Position numbers and translations under genes: made by a program. A stretch of 15,189 bases of DNA from Parachlorella kessleri. Its lineage: Eukaryota; Chlorophyta; Trebouxiophyceae; Chlorellales; Chlorellaceae. A model generated the notes under the pieces. The model saw only the letters and a program-made list of their open reading frames with translations. It was not told the origin of the DNA and made no database searches. The stretch lies in the NCBI GenBank assembly GCA_001598975.1, contig BBXU01001420.1, forward strand, positions 1 to 15,189, written 5' to 3'. Within the stretch, counting starts at the first letter, position 1. Every line of letters starts with the position of its first letter. Shown here piece by piece: positions 1 to 9,480 of the stretch.

Positions 1-135
1 CCCCCCCCTCATTCTCCCCCACCCCCACCCACCCACCCTCCCCCAACCTCCACCACCACCACCACCACCACCCACCCCCACTCCCTGCACACACTTCACG
101 TTCGAGACTCCCCTTCCCGCTGGCCCCCTCTGCAG
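1..135 (+). other. End of an intron of the ABC1K gene, C-rich with CACC/CCA microsatellite
   Basis: This stretch precedes the first visible exon and ends in a pyrimidine-rich CCCTCTGCAG acceptor at 131-135. It begins with a C-tract, then C5A/CCCA runs (17-45) and a (CAC/CCA)n run (about 50-78). The opposite strand therefore carries several G3-G5 runs with short spacers, a potential G-quadruplex on the transcribed strand. No coding signal is seen. The intron's 5' part lies outside the window. Confidence 0.7.
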
Positions 136-1788
136 ACCATCGGCGAGGACCTGTTTGCCGTCGCCCTGGACCGCCCCTTCAGGTTCCCCGCCACCTTCAC
201 CTTTGTGCTGCGCGCCTTTGCCACGCTCGAGGGCATCGGCAAGGCGCTGGACCCGGGCTTCAGCTTTGCGGCGGTGGCGGCGCCTTACGCGCGGGAGCTG
301 CTCGACCTGCAGGTATGCCGGTTGGGTCGCGAGCCAGGCCTCCTCCCGTGAAGGCTTTCTCGGCTGCTGCGGTGGCTGCGCCCAGGCTTCAGCTTTGCCG
401 GGCCTTGATGTGCTCCCTCGTCGCCCATCAAATGAACGCTGCCAATCGAAAGCCTGGCTGAGCCATCACTCTCTGCTTGCCTGCAGGATGCTCAGGCCAG
501 GCAAGGCTTTGTGCTGGAGCAGCTGCAGCAGCAGGCCACCGAGATGGGGCAGGCAGCCGCCGCGGTGCCCGCGAGGGTCGCGCGCATCGAGTCCACCCTT
601 GCACAGCTGGAGTCTGGCGACCTGAAGCTCAGGTACGTCTCTACTCGATAAAGGGAAAGATTACTTTGTGGCTACTTGGGCCTAACCCGGTGGGGTTCTC
701 CAGGAGGACAATCAGTGATTGACGTGCCTGCGGCGTGGGCCAATGACACCAAGACTGTGTGCCTCTGCCAGATCTCTGCCTGAGACACTGGCCGCAGCCG
801 CCGGCTGCAGGCAGGGCTGGGATAGTGGGCACCTGCAGGATGCAACGGCGATAGCCAACCACCAGAGAGTAGTCTGTACCAAGTCTTTCTCTCTGCCAAG
901 CTCCCCCGCTCGCCGCATGCCGATGCATCTTGCACCAGCCCAAAGTGCTGCAGCATCTTCGGGAAGCTGTGTGTCGCGCACACCCAGACGTCCCGCCCAT
1001 GATACTGGCTAAGCAACCACTGCACACCGTCTCTGGCAGCCAACTGGTAGCTTCCAGAAGTCCTCTTCACAAATGAAACAAACACTGTTTCCAAGTGCAG
1101 GGTGAGGGTGCTGGAGGCGGAGCGCACAGCACGCAGAGCGGGCGTCATGCAGGTGGCCACCATCAACTCCATAGCCTGCCTGGGCCTGCTCAATGTGGGC
1201 ACCCAGCTGGGCCTGGCGGGGCAGGACGCAGGTGGGTGGAGGGCAGAACCGGTGCTGGTGTTGCTGCTGATCAGGTTTTTAGCATGGGTGGCAGGTAGTG
1301 CGAAGAGGGAGTAGAGCTGGGCTGGACTGGACTGACAGGCTGCATGCAGAATGAGCCTGAGGTTATGACTCTGCAGGCCCTCGGCAAACATCCAGCCACT
1401 TGTGTGCAAGTCTGCTGGTCAGGGCATGGCTCTGCAGGCCCTCGGCAAACAGCCACATTGTGTGCAAGTTGGGTGACAGAGCTCGGTCCTTTGGGGTGTC
1501 TATGTCATCATGAGTTACTGACGAGCCAGGCGGAATCAGCCATGGGGCCTGCAATGACATGCTGCCGTCGTGCCGCAATCGAGCAGGGCGATAAGGGCTG
1601 CAGAGTACAAGGAGGCGTGCCGGGGCCGGCAGAGCCATATCACCAATGTTTGACAGTAGCCCATTGTTGTGGCGGATGCAGCGGCGGGCGGTGTGCTGGG
1701 CCTGTCAGCCATCTTTGCTGGGTTTGTACTTTACGGGTTCAAGCGGGTGCAGCGGCTCGACAAGTTTGAGCGGGAGATGAGGCGATGA
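136..1788 (+). CDS. ABC1/ADCK (UbiB-like) atypical kinase, plastid ABC1K7/ABC1K8 type; C-terminal part only, spliced, 5' end outside window
   Basis: Four exons can be joined in a consistent phase: 136-312, 487-632, 1101-1231 and 1682-1788 (TGA stop at 1786-1788), giving 186 visible residues. Each is bounded by a GT donor and a GCAG acceptor. The first exon encodes DLFAVALDRPFRFP followed by a FVLRAF..LEGIGK..DP pattern, which is typical of the end of the ABC1 kinase domain. Next come a glutamine-rich, probably coiled-coil helix (LEQLQQQATEMGQ) and the segment LESGDLKLRVRVLEAERTAR, which resembles the tail of the plant plastid proteins ABC1K7 (SIA1) and ABC1K8 (OSA1). Two hydrophobic stretches (around NSIACLGLLNVGTQLGL and GVLGLSAIFAGFVLYG) and a basic end (KRVQRLDKFEREMRR) suggest a membrane-anchored C terminus. 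Family knowledge: these kinases sit in plastid membranes and affect lipid, iron and oxidative-stress homeostasis. The nucleotide-binding and catalytic motifs lie upstream of the window, so activity cannot be judged. The family call is firm; the 7/8 subtype is inferred. Confidence 0.82.
1279..1361 (+). repeat. Copy of the dispersed repeat family (here called R131), in the last ABC1K intron
   Basis: The sequence starts TTAGCATGGGTGGCAGGTAG, runs through a GCTGGGCTGGACTGGACTGACAGG block and ends GCAGAATGAGCCTGAG. The same order of blocks recurs at 8380, 9003 (inverted) and 13108, and inverted at 13197 and 13309. This copy lacks the tail (CTTGCCTGAGT...CCCCAAGATAAG) seen in longer copies. It sits inside the last intron of the ABC1K gene (1232-1681), in the same orientation as the gene. 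Confidence 0.8.
1369..1472 (+). repeat. Imperfect 61-bp tandem duplication within the ABC1K intron
   Basis: The block CTCTGCAGGCCCTCGGCAAA begins at 1369 and again at 1430, a 61-bp offset. Each copy is followed by a variant of CAGCCAC.TTGTGTGCAAG. The second copy is slightly shorter because of a small deletion. It directly follows the R131 repeat copy and lies wholly in intron 1232-1681, so it does not affect the protein. Confidence 0.85.
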
Positions 1789-3723
1789 AGCGGCGCTACA
1801 AGGACAGGCACGTCCCTCGGGAAATCTAGTGCCTGGGTCTCCATTGCCGCGCGGTGTGTGCAGCATGTAGGGCCCCTTCCGGGACGGGCCTCTACACGAG
1901 CTGGTAAGGTGCAGATGGTTCCGCCCCTGGCTAGTGGTAGCCTGTTGTCCTCCGCCCTGGCCTGAGGTCAAACAGGAGATCCAAGCCTGTCTGAGTATGA
2001 CCCTGCTGACACCGTTCCACACTTGTTGGCTGGGTACCTCCAGTTCCTGTTGTGTCAAGGACTATTCAGTGTGCACCGTTGTTGAGGCTGTCCATGCCTC
2101 CATGTGGTGTATGGGGGTTTAATGCATGCGCGCTTGCGCTAGGTCTGTCCACGCTTGCAGGATGATTCTGCTCAGTGCCACCTTTGCCACCTCCTATTAC
2201 AGTTCAGCATTGCAGCCTGCCACCCTGTACTATTTTGATAGCTGTATCAAGATTGACTGCTGTGTACATGTACGTCCCCTCTAATCTGGTTAAAGCCATA
2301 CCCTAAGTGTGACTTGACCCTAGGGGACGCCCCCATACCCCACCTGTGGTACCGTGCTATAAACTAAGGACAGATGGAAAGCTCCAAGGGCTGGCTGCAA
2401 GGGCACCTCACCTGTAACCTAACCCTCCTGATATGGATTCCGGCACACAGCGCACGCCTTCGCAGTAGGAGAGGACAGACATGTGCGTGCTTTACTGCTT
2501 GCTCACCTACCAGACTCGCTGCAGGAGGCAGGATGCTGTGGGCAGTACACAGCACATGCAGAGGTTCTGCCCTATGTGCTGACCACATACTCGGTGGCCC
2601 TTGCTGGGTCACCCGCCACCTCCTACTATGAGGTGGCCTCACTATACACTCGCGCCAGCTCAAAGCTGTGTGCAGGTGCACCACTCTGCAGGAGCTCAAC
2701 TGCCAGGGGGGCATGAAGACGGCCTACAAATTGTGCGACCCAACTGAGTGCTTGCGAATGGGATGCCCCGCACCCATAGCAAGGCACAGTGGAGACAAGG
2801 TCCTGGGTAGGATGATACTCGAAGCTGGCCCCTCACCTTGTTGCCCCGAATTGCCCAGCCCAACCCTTGCTGGACAGCTAGCATATGTCACCGGTGTGCC
2901 CTAACACCTAAGTGTTGCGCCATGAAACGACTCTGAGGCTGCAACAGGGAAGCCCCCAAGATGCATGTCCCTCTGTCCAGACCGTGGTATAGGAGTTCCC
3001 GTTACAACAGTCTTGTTGACGTCAAATCTGATCGTGGGACGGGAGGAAGTGACCCCAGCCAGTGAAGCCGAGGTGTCCTGACTCACAGGACACAGTACTG
3101 CAGTCCGTTGCGGTCTGACTAGCTCCGCTCCAGACAGGTGCCTGCCTGCGAAAATGCGAGCCTTGTACAACCAGGTTTTATAGCTCGGAACGTTCTGATG
3201 TCCAAAAGTCCTTATCTGGATGTCAGTACCAAAGACATACCATTATTGGTATGCCGCGGCGGCAAGTTTTTGGGGCGGCCCCAGTACATACCATTCCTGC
3301 CAACAGCCAGCCAGCTTCCTGTCAGCGAACATTACACCTGCACCCCTTATCCCCAGTCGGCTGAGGTTTTTGAGCAATTGAAGAAGGTAAAAACCTCCCT
3401 TCTCGTGCAGCAAAGGTATGTGATCGAGCCTCAGAGAGCCGTTTGATGGTTGCGCTCGCCCATTGGGTCAGCCACCCGTGCTTGGCGGTATAGGAAGGCT
3501 CTTAGCAGTGCACGTCCTGCTAGCTGTGCGCCATGTTGATCGTCCTGGGGCAAAGAAGTGGTCAGTATGGTACCGCGAATGGTATTGAGGTAGTCCTTCG
3601 TTGAAGGGCAGCCCAAAAGTCACTCGAGGCCTGCACGCGGTCCATAGAAGGTTATCAGCAGCCAGCTTGTAGTTTTTGTGCAGGGGATAAGCTTGGACGC
3701 TACCCGAGAGTCTGCTCGCCACG
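1789..3723. other. 3' UTR of the ABC1K gene, intergenic DNA and upstream region of the next gene
   Basis: I find no convincing exon in these 1.9 kb. The first part is presumably ABC1K 3' UTR. The only exact TGTAA, the usual chlorophyte polyadenylation motif, between the stop codon and 2420 is at 2413-2417. A TATAAA-like string occurs at 2359-2364 (GCTATAAACTAAGG), with no gene start close behind it. A short inverted repeat CATACC-ATTATT-GGTATG lies at about 3236-3253. The open frame 3138-3446 looks like chance: it has no recognisable domain and no ATG at its start. The region just before 3724 carries the short 5' leader of the next gene. Confidence 0.5.
2413..2417 (+). terminator. Candidate chlorophyte polyadenylation signal (TGTAA) for the ABC1K gene
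   Basis: An exact TGTAA lies about 625 bases after the ABC1K stop codon and is the first one on the plus strand downstream of it. TGTAA acts as the near-upstream poly(A) element in Chlamydomonas and relatives. The distance implies a long but not unusual 3' UTR for these algae. A single five-base match can arise by chance. Confidence 0.3.
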
Positions 3724-6700
3724 ATGAGGCCGCTCCCTCTGCTTGCCCTCCTGGTGGCCTTGATGGTTTCCGCCCAGGCTCAGGTAAGGCTGTTTTGCTA
3801 TAGCTTTGAACGACGGGTGGGGCCGTCTGAGCCAGAGCAGAGCGCCGCCCATGGGTAACCTGGTGTCCTGACCGGGCCTTGGCTGGTTCATGGGGGGTTG
3901 CACGACCCTGTAAGGTACCGAACCCGCTGAGTGCCTAATGCTGCCCTTCCCCTCATGTGTTCAGACCATCACGCCCAGGGTCACCATCGGGCCCACGGCC
4001 TGCCCCAACGGCCTGGTCTATCAAGGGCAAACTGTGAGTGGTGTGGCTGAAGGGCTGATGGTCTGTGCCGCCAACACCTGTGTGCGCCCGTGTTTTCCTT
4101 TTGGTGTGTGGTCGGTGTTGTGTGGCTGTGGTGGTTTGCGTGTGGATGGCTGGGTGGGTGTGGTGGTGGTGTGTGGGTGGTGTATTGGGTGGGTGGGTGG
4201 GTGGGTGGTGTGTGTGTGTGTGTGTGGAGGGGGGGGGGGGGGCGGCACGCACGGTGGTGGGGGGCGCGCGCTGTGCGAGCGAGCGAGCAGCGCAGTCCCC
4301 TTTATGGTGTTTTGGTGCTCACCAGTCCTGTTATTACATCGTCTGCGTGTCACCTTCAAAAAAGACTGACAACTGATACAAGTGATGTACAGGCTGTTCC
4401 TCCTGGTGTCTGCAGATCACCATCGTGTACGAGGGGGCCAGCCAAGGCCCGTCGTATGCTGTCAAGTGCACGCTGCTCCCGCAGAGTGGGGGCCCCCAGA
4501 CTGATTGCCCTGGATTCAGCGATGTGCCAAAAACTTTCAGTCCATACCTGACGTTCACATATGCACTGATCACCCGTGGCAAGTACCACTTCACGCTCTG
4601 CGGACCCGACGAGGTCTCGGTGAGTGCCTTGTCCGCTCTTAGTACCCTAGCTAGCTATCACAGGGTCACAGCCTGTCATGTGCTGGCTGTGCACTGCCTT
4701 TACCAGGGTCGCTCACAGCCCTTGTGCTTCTCAACCCACCTTTGATATGCCCTTCACTGACCGACCTCGTCTCGCTGTGACTCCTGGCCGGGGGCAAGGC
4801 CATCACACACCCTTGCTGCCCTTGCTTTTTCTCCGAGCTGACGCCAATGCTGACTGATGCCCATGCAGGCCAACTGTAACAACCCCCACTACCCTGTGGA
4901 CGTCACCGTCATTCAGGTGGGTGGCTGCAAGCCAGGGGGTGATGGTCACCAACAAGGGGGCGGCATGGGGGGCTTGTGGCTGTTAATGGCAAGCCTGCAC
5001 CTGGCAGCACCCGCTTCAGCACCATGCTGGATGCGATGCTTGCCGGCACGGTTCAGGGGAAGGCAGGCAGCCACGGTTGATGAAGTGAGCGGCGCTTGGG
5101 TGCAATGAGGAGACAGAACTGATATAGGTGAGCTTGGCACAGCGCCTCATGCAATCGCTGGTAGCAAGCGGTTATTGGCTGGCGTGCAGGGCGCGTGCAA
5201 TATCAACGACCCCATCATTGTTGGCTTTGATGGCAAGAGCTTCCACTTTGACGACGTGGGCGAGTATGTGATGCTGGAGTCGGGCGACGGCTACCAGGTG
5301 AGGCGTTTGGCAGCACCCGGCCATGAAGGGCACAGACCTCCTGCTGGTTGGCTGGGGACCAGCTGAAGCTTCCTTTGGTCTTGATCTGACAAGGGCTGGC
5401 CTCTCACAGCACACGGTACAGGTAGTCAGTACACTACAGTGCGGTACAGCAGCGAGGTTGCCCATGCATGTCGCACACCCCGTCAGCCCCTACTTCACGC
5501 GCCACACGTTGCCTTCGTCAAATATGCTGCCCTTGAAGCTTGTGCCCTAACAAAACTTGCTGATGTGTGTATTGGAGGTGCCGTCCTAACCACACGTTGG
5601 CTCTCTCACTCCCGCCCCCGCCGTCTGACCAGGCTTGTGTCATGGGTCCTGCAGGTGCACAGCACCTTTGCGGGAGCTGCAGCCTACAATGACCAGAACG
5701 ACATGATGGAGAAGTCATGGTGAGCAGGGCTAGCACGTGGCACCCCCCCGGCTTGCTGGGTTGGTTTTGCACAGTATGTTGTCCTGAGGAACTGCACCCT
5801 GTGGTATGTGGGTGCCAGCGTGCTGTTAGCATGTGAGGCCGTTGTTTTCTACAGGAAGTCTTCAAACCGAGGGGTGAATAGCGTTTTCCCTTGGGTAGAC
5901 CCAAGGGCACCGGGTTCGGTGCCATTCACAATTGAGTTGTCCAGTCCAAAGAAAGTCACCAGCTCCTTTAGATGGGGTAACTGTGCTTCCTCAAGGGCTG
6001 ACATCTCACTGCCACTTGGGCAGATCGCTTCATGGGTTGGGTACGGGACAAAGCAATGACTCTTGTGTTGGCTGGTGCTGCAGGACATCTTCTGTCCGCC
6101 TCTTTTCCCCCAATGGTGAGCCTCCCTGGCGTTTCAAGCAATGTGTCGTGTGGGTAGAGCGCCTACAATCCCTATACCGTAGTGCGGTGCTGGTTCCCGG
6201 AACTGGCAAGGCGGTATCTATGCCGGGCACGCTAGGAGCATGCCAAGAGGCTTGAGCGGGAAGAATGGCATAGGGAGCAGGGAATCAGCAGTGTGGGTTG
6301 CTGACTGCTTCCTCACTCGCCCCTCGACTGCAGGTGACATGCTGTCCTGCGCGCTGCCTGCCATTCTGCCCAACACTTCCCTTCTCCAAGGTGCGATCCC
6401 ACTGCGGGTTGTACTTTTCACCACGCCACAGCTACCACCGCGACAAGTGACGCCTGTATCGTGCAGCAGCTGTGGCATCGTCAACACATGCCGCTGGCAT
6501 ATCAATCAATGAGTGCCCTCCTTGGAGGAGCAGTGCAGGGCTAGGCCAAGTGGCTATGGTGCATAGTCCACACCTTGTTGTGGTCCTTGCCTGACGCTGG
6601 CCTTGCGCCTAGGTGGGAGGTATGTGCCTGTCCACTGCCCGACCCCTGGAGTCATCTTGACTGGGAGGTGCCGTTTGGAGGCTTGTCAGGCAGCGCTGGC

Positions 6701-8167
6701 GTCTCAGTGCCGTGCCCCACAGCTGGAAAGCGTTGCTGCCAGTTTCCATGCTTTCAGTGACCGCTGCTGCTGCCAGCCTGGCGACCACGATGCTGTCCCT
6801 CACCAAGACAACCGTTGAGCTGGCTGAGATGTCGGCATCAGCTTGTGAGTGCGCTGGCCTATCCATAAGTCTAGACCTGCAGGACTGTTTCCTGGTGTAC
6901 TTGCACTGGCCATGCATGGGCAGGGAACTGCCACTGGCAGCACACACACACACACGTGCTCGCTTCGTCGCATGTGGAGCTAGTGGGGGCAGGCCCAGTG
7001 GTGATGAGGCAGGCATGGCGGTATAGACTTCTGTGAGCGCGCTGTACGTAGTGGATCTATACGCCGTGCCTCCGCCATGTTCCTGGCTGCCCTTGGGAAC
7101 AGAGCAGCAACTGCGCCAGCCTTGGTGCTTTGCAGTGCTATCTGAGGGTGACGAGCCCAAGCGGGTGACAGGCTGCATCCTCAACACCCCCAAGCTGGAA
7201 ATTCGCGTGGACCAGGTTTCTGGCTACCAGCAAGCCATGCTGCACCCTGACACTGAGAGCTGGGCAGCACCTTTCACATGGTGAGTGCCTGCAGTGGCCA
7301 AGCATACCCTGCATCATGTTTTTGAGGGAGCTGTGGTCTGTACATAACCTTGATGTGCACTCGCTGCTTGGAGGGCTGCAAGCGGGTTCAGCTAGGAACT
7401 GACTAAGCCAGTCCAGTCGTCGCCAGTTTGGGGGGTGATTGTGCTGTCCGCCGCTGCCTGCTCACCTGCCGCCTGCCTTGTAAATTGGGCCCACACGGCC
7501 CCCCACCCCAACATTTCGACATACACACCACCACCACCCCACCGCCGAGTGTGAGCTTGAGTGTTGCACGCTTGCCCTGTGCAGGCTTGATACAACTTTC
7601 GTTGTCAAGAAGCCGCTGGCTGGTCCAGTGACTGGCATTATTGGTAAGTGGGGCACCCACAGATACTTCCAGCTGACGTGACTGCTTTTCCTGGCACCTG
7701 GAGCGCTCGTGTGGCAGTCTTGCTGCCATTGATTGGCGCCCCCCAGCCCCAGTGTTGTCACACCCTGCCAGTTTGCAGGGTCTGAATGGCTGTCGGGGGC
7801 AGCAAGTTCATGGTTTGCGTACAGCTCTCACCAGCACCCGACCTCAAGAGCCCCGACCTCAAGAGCCCTGACGGCCACGTATGCCTCTAGTCGCTCTAGC
7901 TGCACCCCAGAAATCCACTGCTGAGAGCTGCACTGAGAGATTCCAGATGGGTTCCCCTGTTCTGCAGGTGCTACCTACCCTGCTGACAAGGTGGCCGAGC
8001 AGAGAGCGTTGTACAGTGAGGCTGACGGTGACGGGGTGACGGCCAACATGAAGGGTGAGGGGCCTGCCCCCAGGTCTCACCGCCGTGCTCTTGCCGATAC
8101 TGGCTCCCTATTCATCCCAATCAGCTCGGGTATCGTGGGCCTGGCCCCGGGAGCCGCTCCAGCATAA
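3724..8167 (+). CDS. Secreted protein with von Willebrand factor D / plant Root cap-like domain, 12 exons
   Basis: Proposed exons: 3724-3783, 3965-4033, 4416-4619, 4869-4916, 5190-5297, 5655-5719, 6084-6115, 6334-6390, 6758-6844, 7136-7280, 7585-7643, 7968-8167 (TAA); about 377 residues, all phases consistent. The ATG at 3724 follows an in-frame TAA at 3688. Residues 1-19 are a signal peptide (MRPLPLLALLVALMVSAQA), so the product enters the secretory pathway. Residues 20-127 form an unassigned domain with four or more cysteines. From residue 130, C-N-x-N-D-P then GFDGKSFHFDD and VGEYVMLESGDGY match the start of VWD/Root cap domains. They are followed by VRLFSPNGD.LSCALP, a GC..NTP.L...V....GYQ block (256-275) and PVTGIIGATYP (306-316), which corresponds to the GVLGxTY signature of plant Root cap proteins. 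Uncertain points: exon 9 may start at 6743 instead, adding five codons, and the last exon may be spliced at 8055 rather than read to TAA. The molecular role is unknown; extracellular matrix or cell wall is an inference. Confidence 0.72.
4089..4262 (+). repeat. GT/GGGT microsatellite and poly-G run in intron 2 of the VWD-like gene
   Basis: Within intron 4034-4415 the sense strand is almost pure G and T. It contains a GGGTGGGTGGGTGGGTGG block (about 4188-4207), a (GT)n run (about 4207-4225) and an uninterrupted poly-G tract of about 15 bases (about 4228-4242). The GGGT block fits the pattern of a very stable parallel G-quadruplex, in DNA and in the pre-mRNA. Open frames crossing it on either strand are low-complexity artefacts. 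Confidence 0.9.
7493..7553 (+). repeat. C-rich / CAC microsatellite in intron 10 of the VWD-like gene
   Basis: The intron between 7281 and 7584 contains CCCCCCACCCC followed by ACACACCACCACCACCCC. It forms a short C-rich patch upstream of the acceptor at 7584. It is non-coding and lies between two exons that match the VWD/Root cap domain. Confidence 0.7.
7838..7868 (+). repeat. 15-bp tandem duplication in the last intron of the VWD-like gene
   Basis: CCCGACCTCAAGAGC occurs twice head to tail with a 15-base period. It lies in intron 7644-7967 and has no coding consequence. Confidence 0.8.
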
Positions 8168-8266
8168 TCAGTCGCAAAGCTTCTCTGACCTGGTACCGTG
8201 AACGTACTTGAGAGGGCCTAGGTGCCCAAGATTTTCTGGGGCAGCCTGACAAGCTGTGTATGTGCA

Positions 8267-8278
8267 CCTATATATAGG
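8267..8278. promoter_or_regulatory. TATA-like perfect 12-bp palindrome
   Basis: CCTATATATAGG is self-complementary and stands out in GC-rich DNA. It could be a TATA element for an unseen transcript. However, the nearest downstream start (LSF2, 9558) is about 1.3 kb away and no exon is visible in between, so a promoter role is unproven. Confidence 0.2.
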
Positions 8279-8379
8279 GGTCTATGGCCCGTTTACTTGA
8301 AACCCCAGCCTCCCCCGCCTTGACAGCGCCTTATGTCTTGCACGCCTTCCTCGTCAGCATTACTCAACGCATCCGAATA

Positions 8380-8515
8380 TTAGCATGGGTGGCAGATAGT
8401 GCGAACAGGGAATGAGAGCTGGGCTGGTCTGGAGTGACAGTGCTGGATGCAGAATGAGCCTGAGTCTTGCCTGAGTGCTGAGCCAGTAGGTCTCTCCCCC
8501 CGAGATAAGCTAAGG
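8380..8515 (+). repeat. Nearly full-length copy of dispersed repeat R131, plus orientation
   Basis: It starts TTAGCATGGGTGGCAGATAG, passes through the GCTGGGCTGGTCTGGAGTGACAG and GATGCAGAATGAGCCTGAG blocks, and continues into CTTGCCTGAGTGCTGAGCCA and TCTCTCCCCCCGAGATAAG. The last two blocks are the reverse complement of the start of the copy at 13309. This defines the unit as roughly 130-140 bp. No open frame or RNA-gene signature is apparent in it. Confidence 0.85.
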
Positions 8516-9002
8516 CCACTGTGAGAATATATTTTTTCCAACGCACCCCTGGTAAGCGACCCGGTGGCATCGAGATCTCCCCTCCTTCATTGTGTACAAC
8601 TACCGTGGCAGGTGTCTGAGGACCCGCCTTGTGCAGGTCTTTCGTCAGTTGTGGTGAGATTTGTCCCGAATTGGACTTGCAAGGCAGATGGTCCGGGTTC
8701 CTTGCCCTGTGGCTCTTGTGCTTGCATATCTGCGAGGCAAGTGACGATGTACTCTGATTGTACCCGACTAGCCAAGCCTGTTCTTTTGACTGATTGGATA
8801 CACTGCGCCCGGCATGCCCCATGTTGACCCTAGGCTGGTCGTGCCGTTGACTAGTCTGTGTACAGGTCCTCCCGGGCTTCTGCCCAGCACCACCGACCTT
8901 GCCCTAGTCTATTGTTGGCCTGAGCTACCTCGAGGTGATAGTTGACTCGTCCTGTGGGACCCAGTACCAGAATAAAATGCATGTACGAGTTAAGGGATAC
9001 AT

Positions 9003-9066
9003 ACTCAGGCACATTCTGCATCCAGCCCTGTCAGTCCAGCCCGGTTCACACTACCTGGCGCTACCA
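9003..9066 (-). repeat. Partial inverted copy of dispersed repeat R131
   Basis: ACTCAGGCACATTCTGCATC, then CAGCCCTGTCAGTCCAGCCC and CACACTACCTGGCGCTACC are the reverse complement of the head and middle of the 8380 copy, with scattered mismatches. The tail beyond the CCTGAGT block is missing. Confidence 0.8.
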
Positions 9067-9176
9067 ACTTAGGCTGGAGCATCCCTTGCATGCCGCCTAC
9101 TAGGCTAGTAGCGCAACTAACCCGCAGTACTACCTGTTATCAATCAACACAAACGTACACAGTACACCTCTATCCG

Positions 9177-9240
9177 AACTCGGGCAAAGACTCAGGAGCA
9201 TATGTGCACCCAGCCCTGTCAGTACAGTCTGCCCCTATCC
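9177..9240 (-). repeat. Degenerate inverted copy of dispersed repeat R131
   Basis: GAACTCGGGCAAAGACTCAGGAGCA, then GTGCACCCAGCCCTGTCAGTACAGTCTGCCC, follows the same block order as the minus-oriented copy at 13309, with more substitutions. The head is not recognisable, so this is a decayed fragment. Confidence 0.6.
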
Positions 9241-9458
9241 CTTGCACCCAGCGCTGACATTTCACAGCCTACACCTCCCGTTCACAAAGCTCGTCGCCTT
9301 TTAAACACACCTGGCTACGTGTACCAGCCTGACAACTCACAGCCTTACCAGCTCTGGCAGTCATAAGAAATGCTGCCGAACCCTCAAAGCACACACTGCA
9401 ACCAGCCCACGCTTGCTGCTACCAAGCCTCTGATCCGTGTGTGGGGTCACTGCCCCTT

Positions 9459-9480
9459 GCTAAGCAAAGGCTTGCTTAGC
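9459..9480 (+). promoter_or_regulatory. Perfect stem-loop in the probable 5' leader of LSF2
   Basis: GCTAAGCAA (9459-9467), a four-base loop AGGC and TTGCTTAGC (9472-9480) form a 9-bp perfect hairpin. It ends 77 bases upstream of the proposed LSF2 start codon. If the transcript starts upstream of it, it would be a leader hairpin that could affect translation; otherwise it could be a palindromic protein-binding site. The structure is seen; the function is inferred. Confidence 0.35.

Noticed and set aside
672..1409. 245-codon minus-strand open frame
   Set aside because: It runs antisense across the ABC1K exon 1101-1231, introns and the R131 repeat, with no recognisable domain. The plus-strand exons match a known family and have correct splice sites.
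3138..3446. 102-codon plus-strand open frame upstream of the VWD-like gene
   Set aside because: It begins at GTG, shows no family pattern and no matching neighbouring exons. I could not exclude a lineage-specific short exon but cannot support one.
3953..4359. Proline/threonine/histidine-rich minus-strand frames and Trp/Val/Gly-rich plus-strand frames
   Set aside because: These are translations of the GT/GGGT microsatellite and poly-G tract inside an intron.
5855..6059. Alternative exon after ACAG at about 5854 joining to the exon ending at 5719
   Set aside because: The phase fits but the translation leads to a stop at 6057-6059 with no VWD-like content. The acceptor at 6083 gives TSSVRLFSPNG, which fits the domain and continues in phase.
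6613..6757. Possible exon starting after CCTAG at 6612
   Set aside because: Its in-phase reading ends in a stop at about 6818 and does not join to the exon at 7136. Using the acceptor at 6757 (or 6742) gives a frame that joins in phase at 6844/7136.
6609..7193. 194-codon minus-strand open frame
   Set aside because: It lies antisense to exons 6758-6844 and 7136-7280 of the VWD-like gene, is low in recognisable motifs, and is explained as a shadow in GC-rich DNA.
8971..8976. AATAAA string
   Set aside because: This is the animal-type poly(A) signal; green algae generally use TGTAA. It also lies about 800 bases beyond the stop, between repeat copies.
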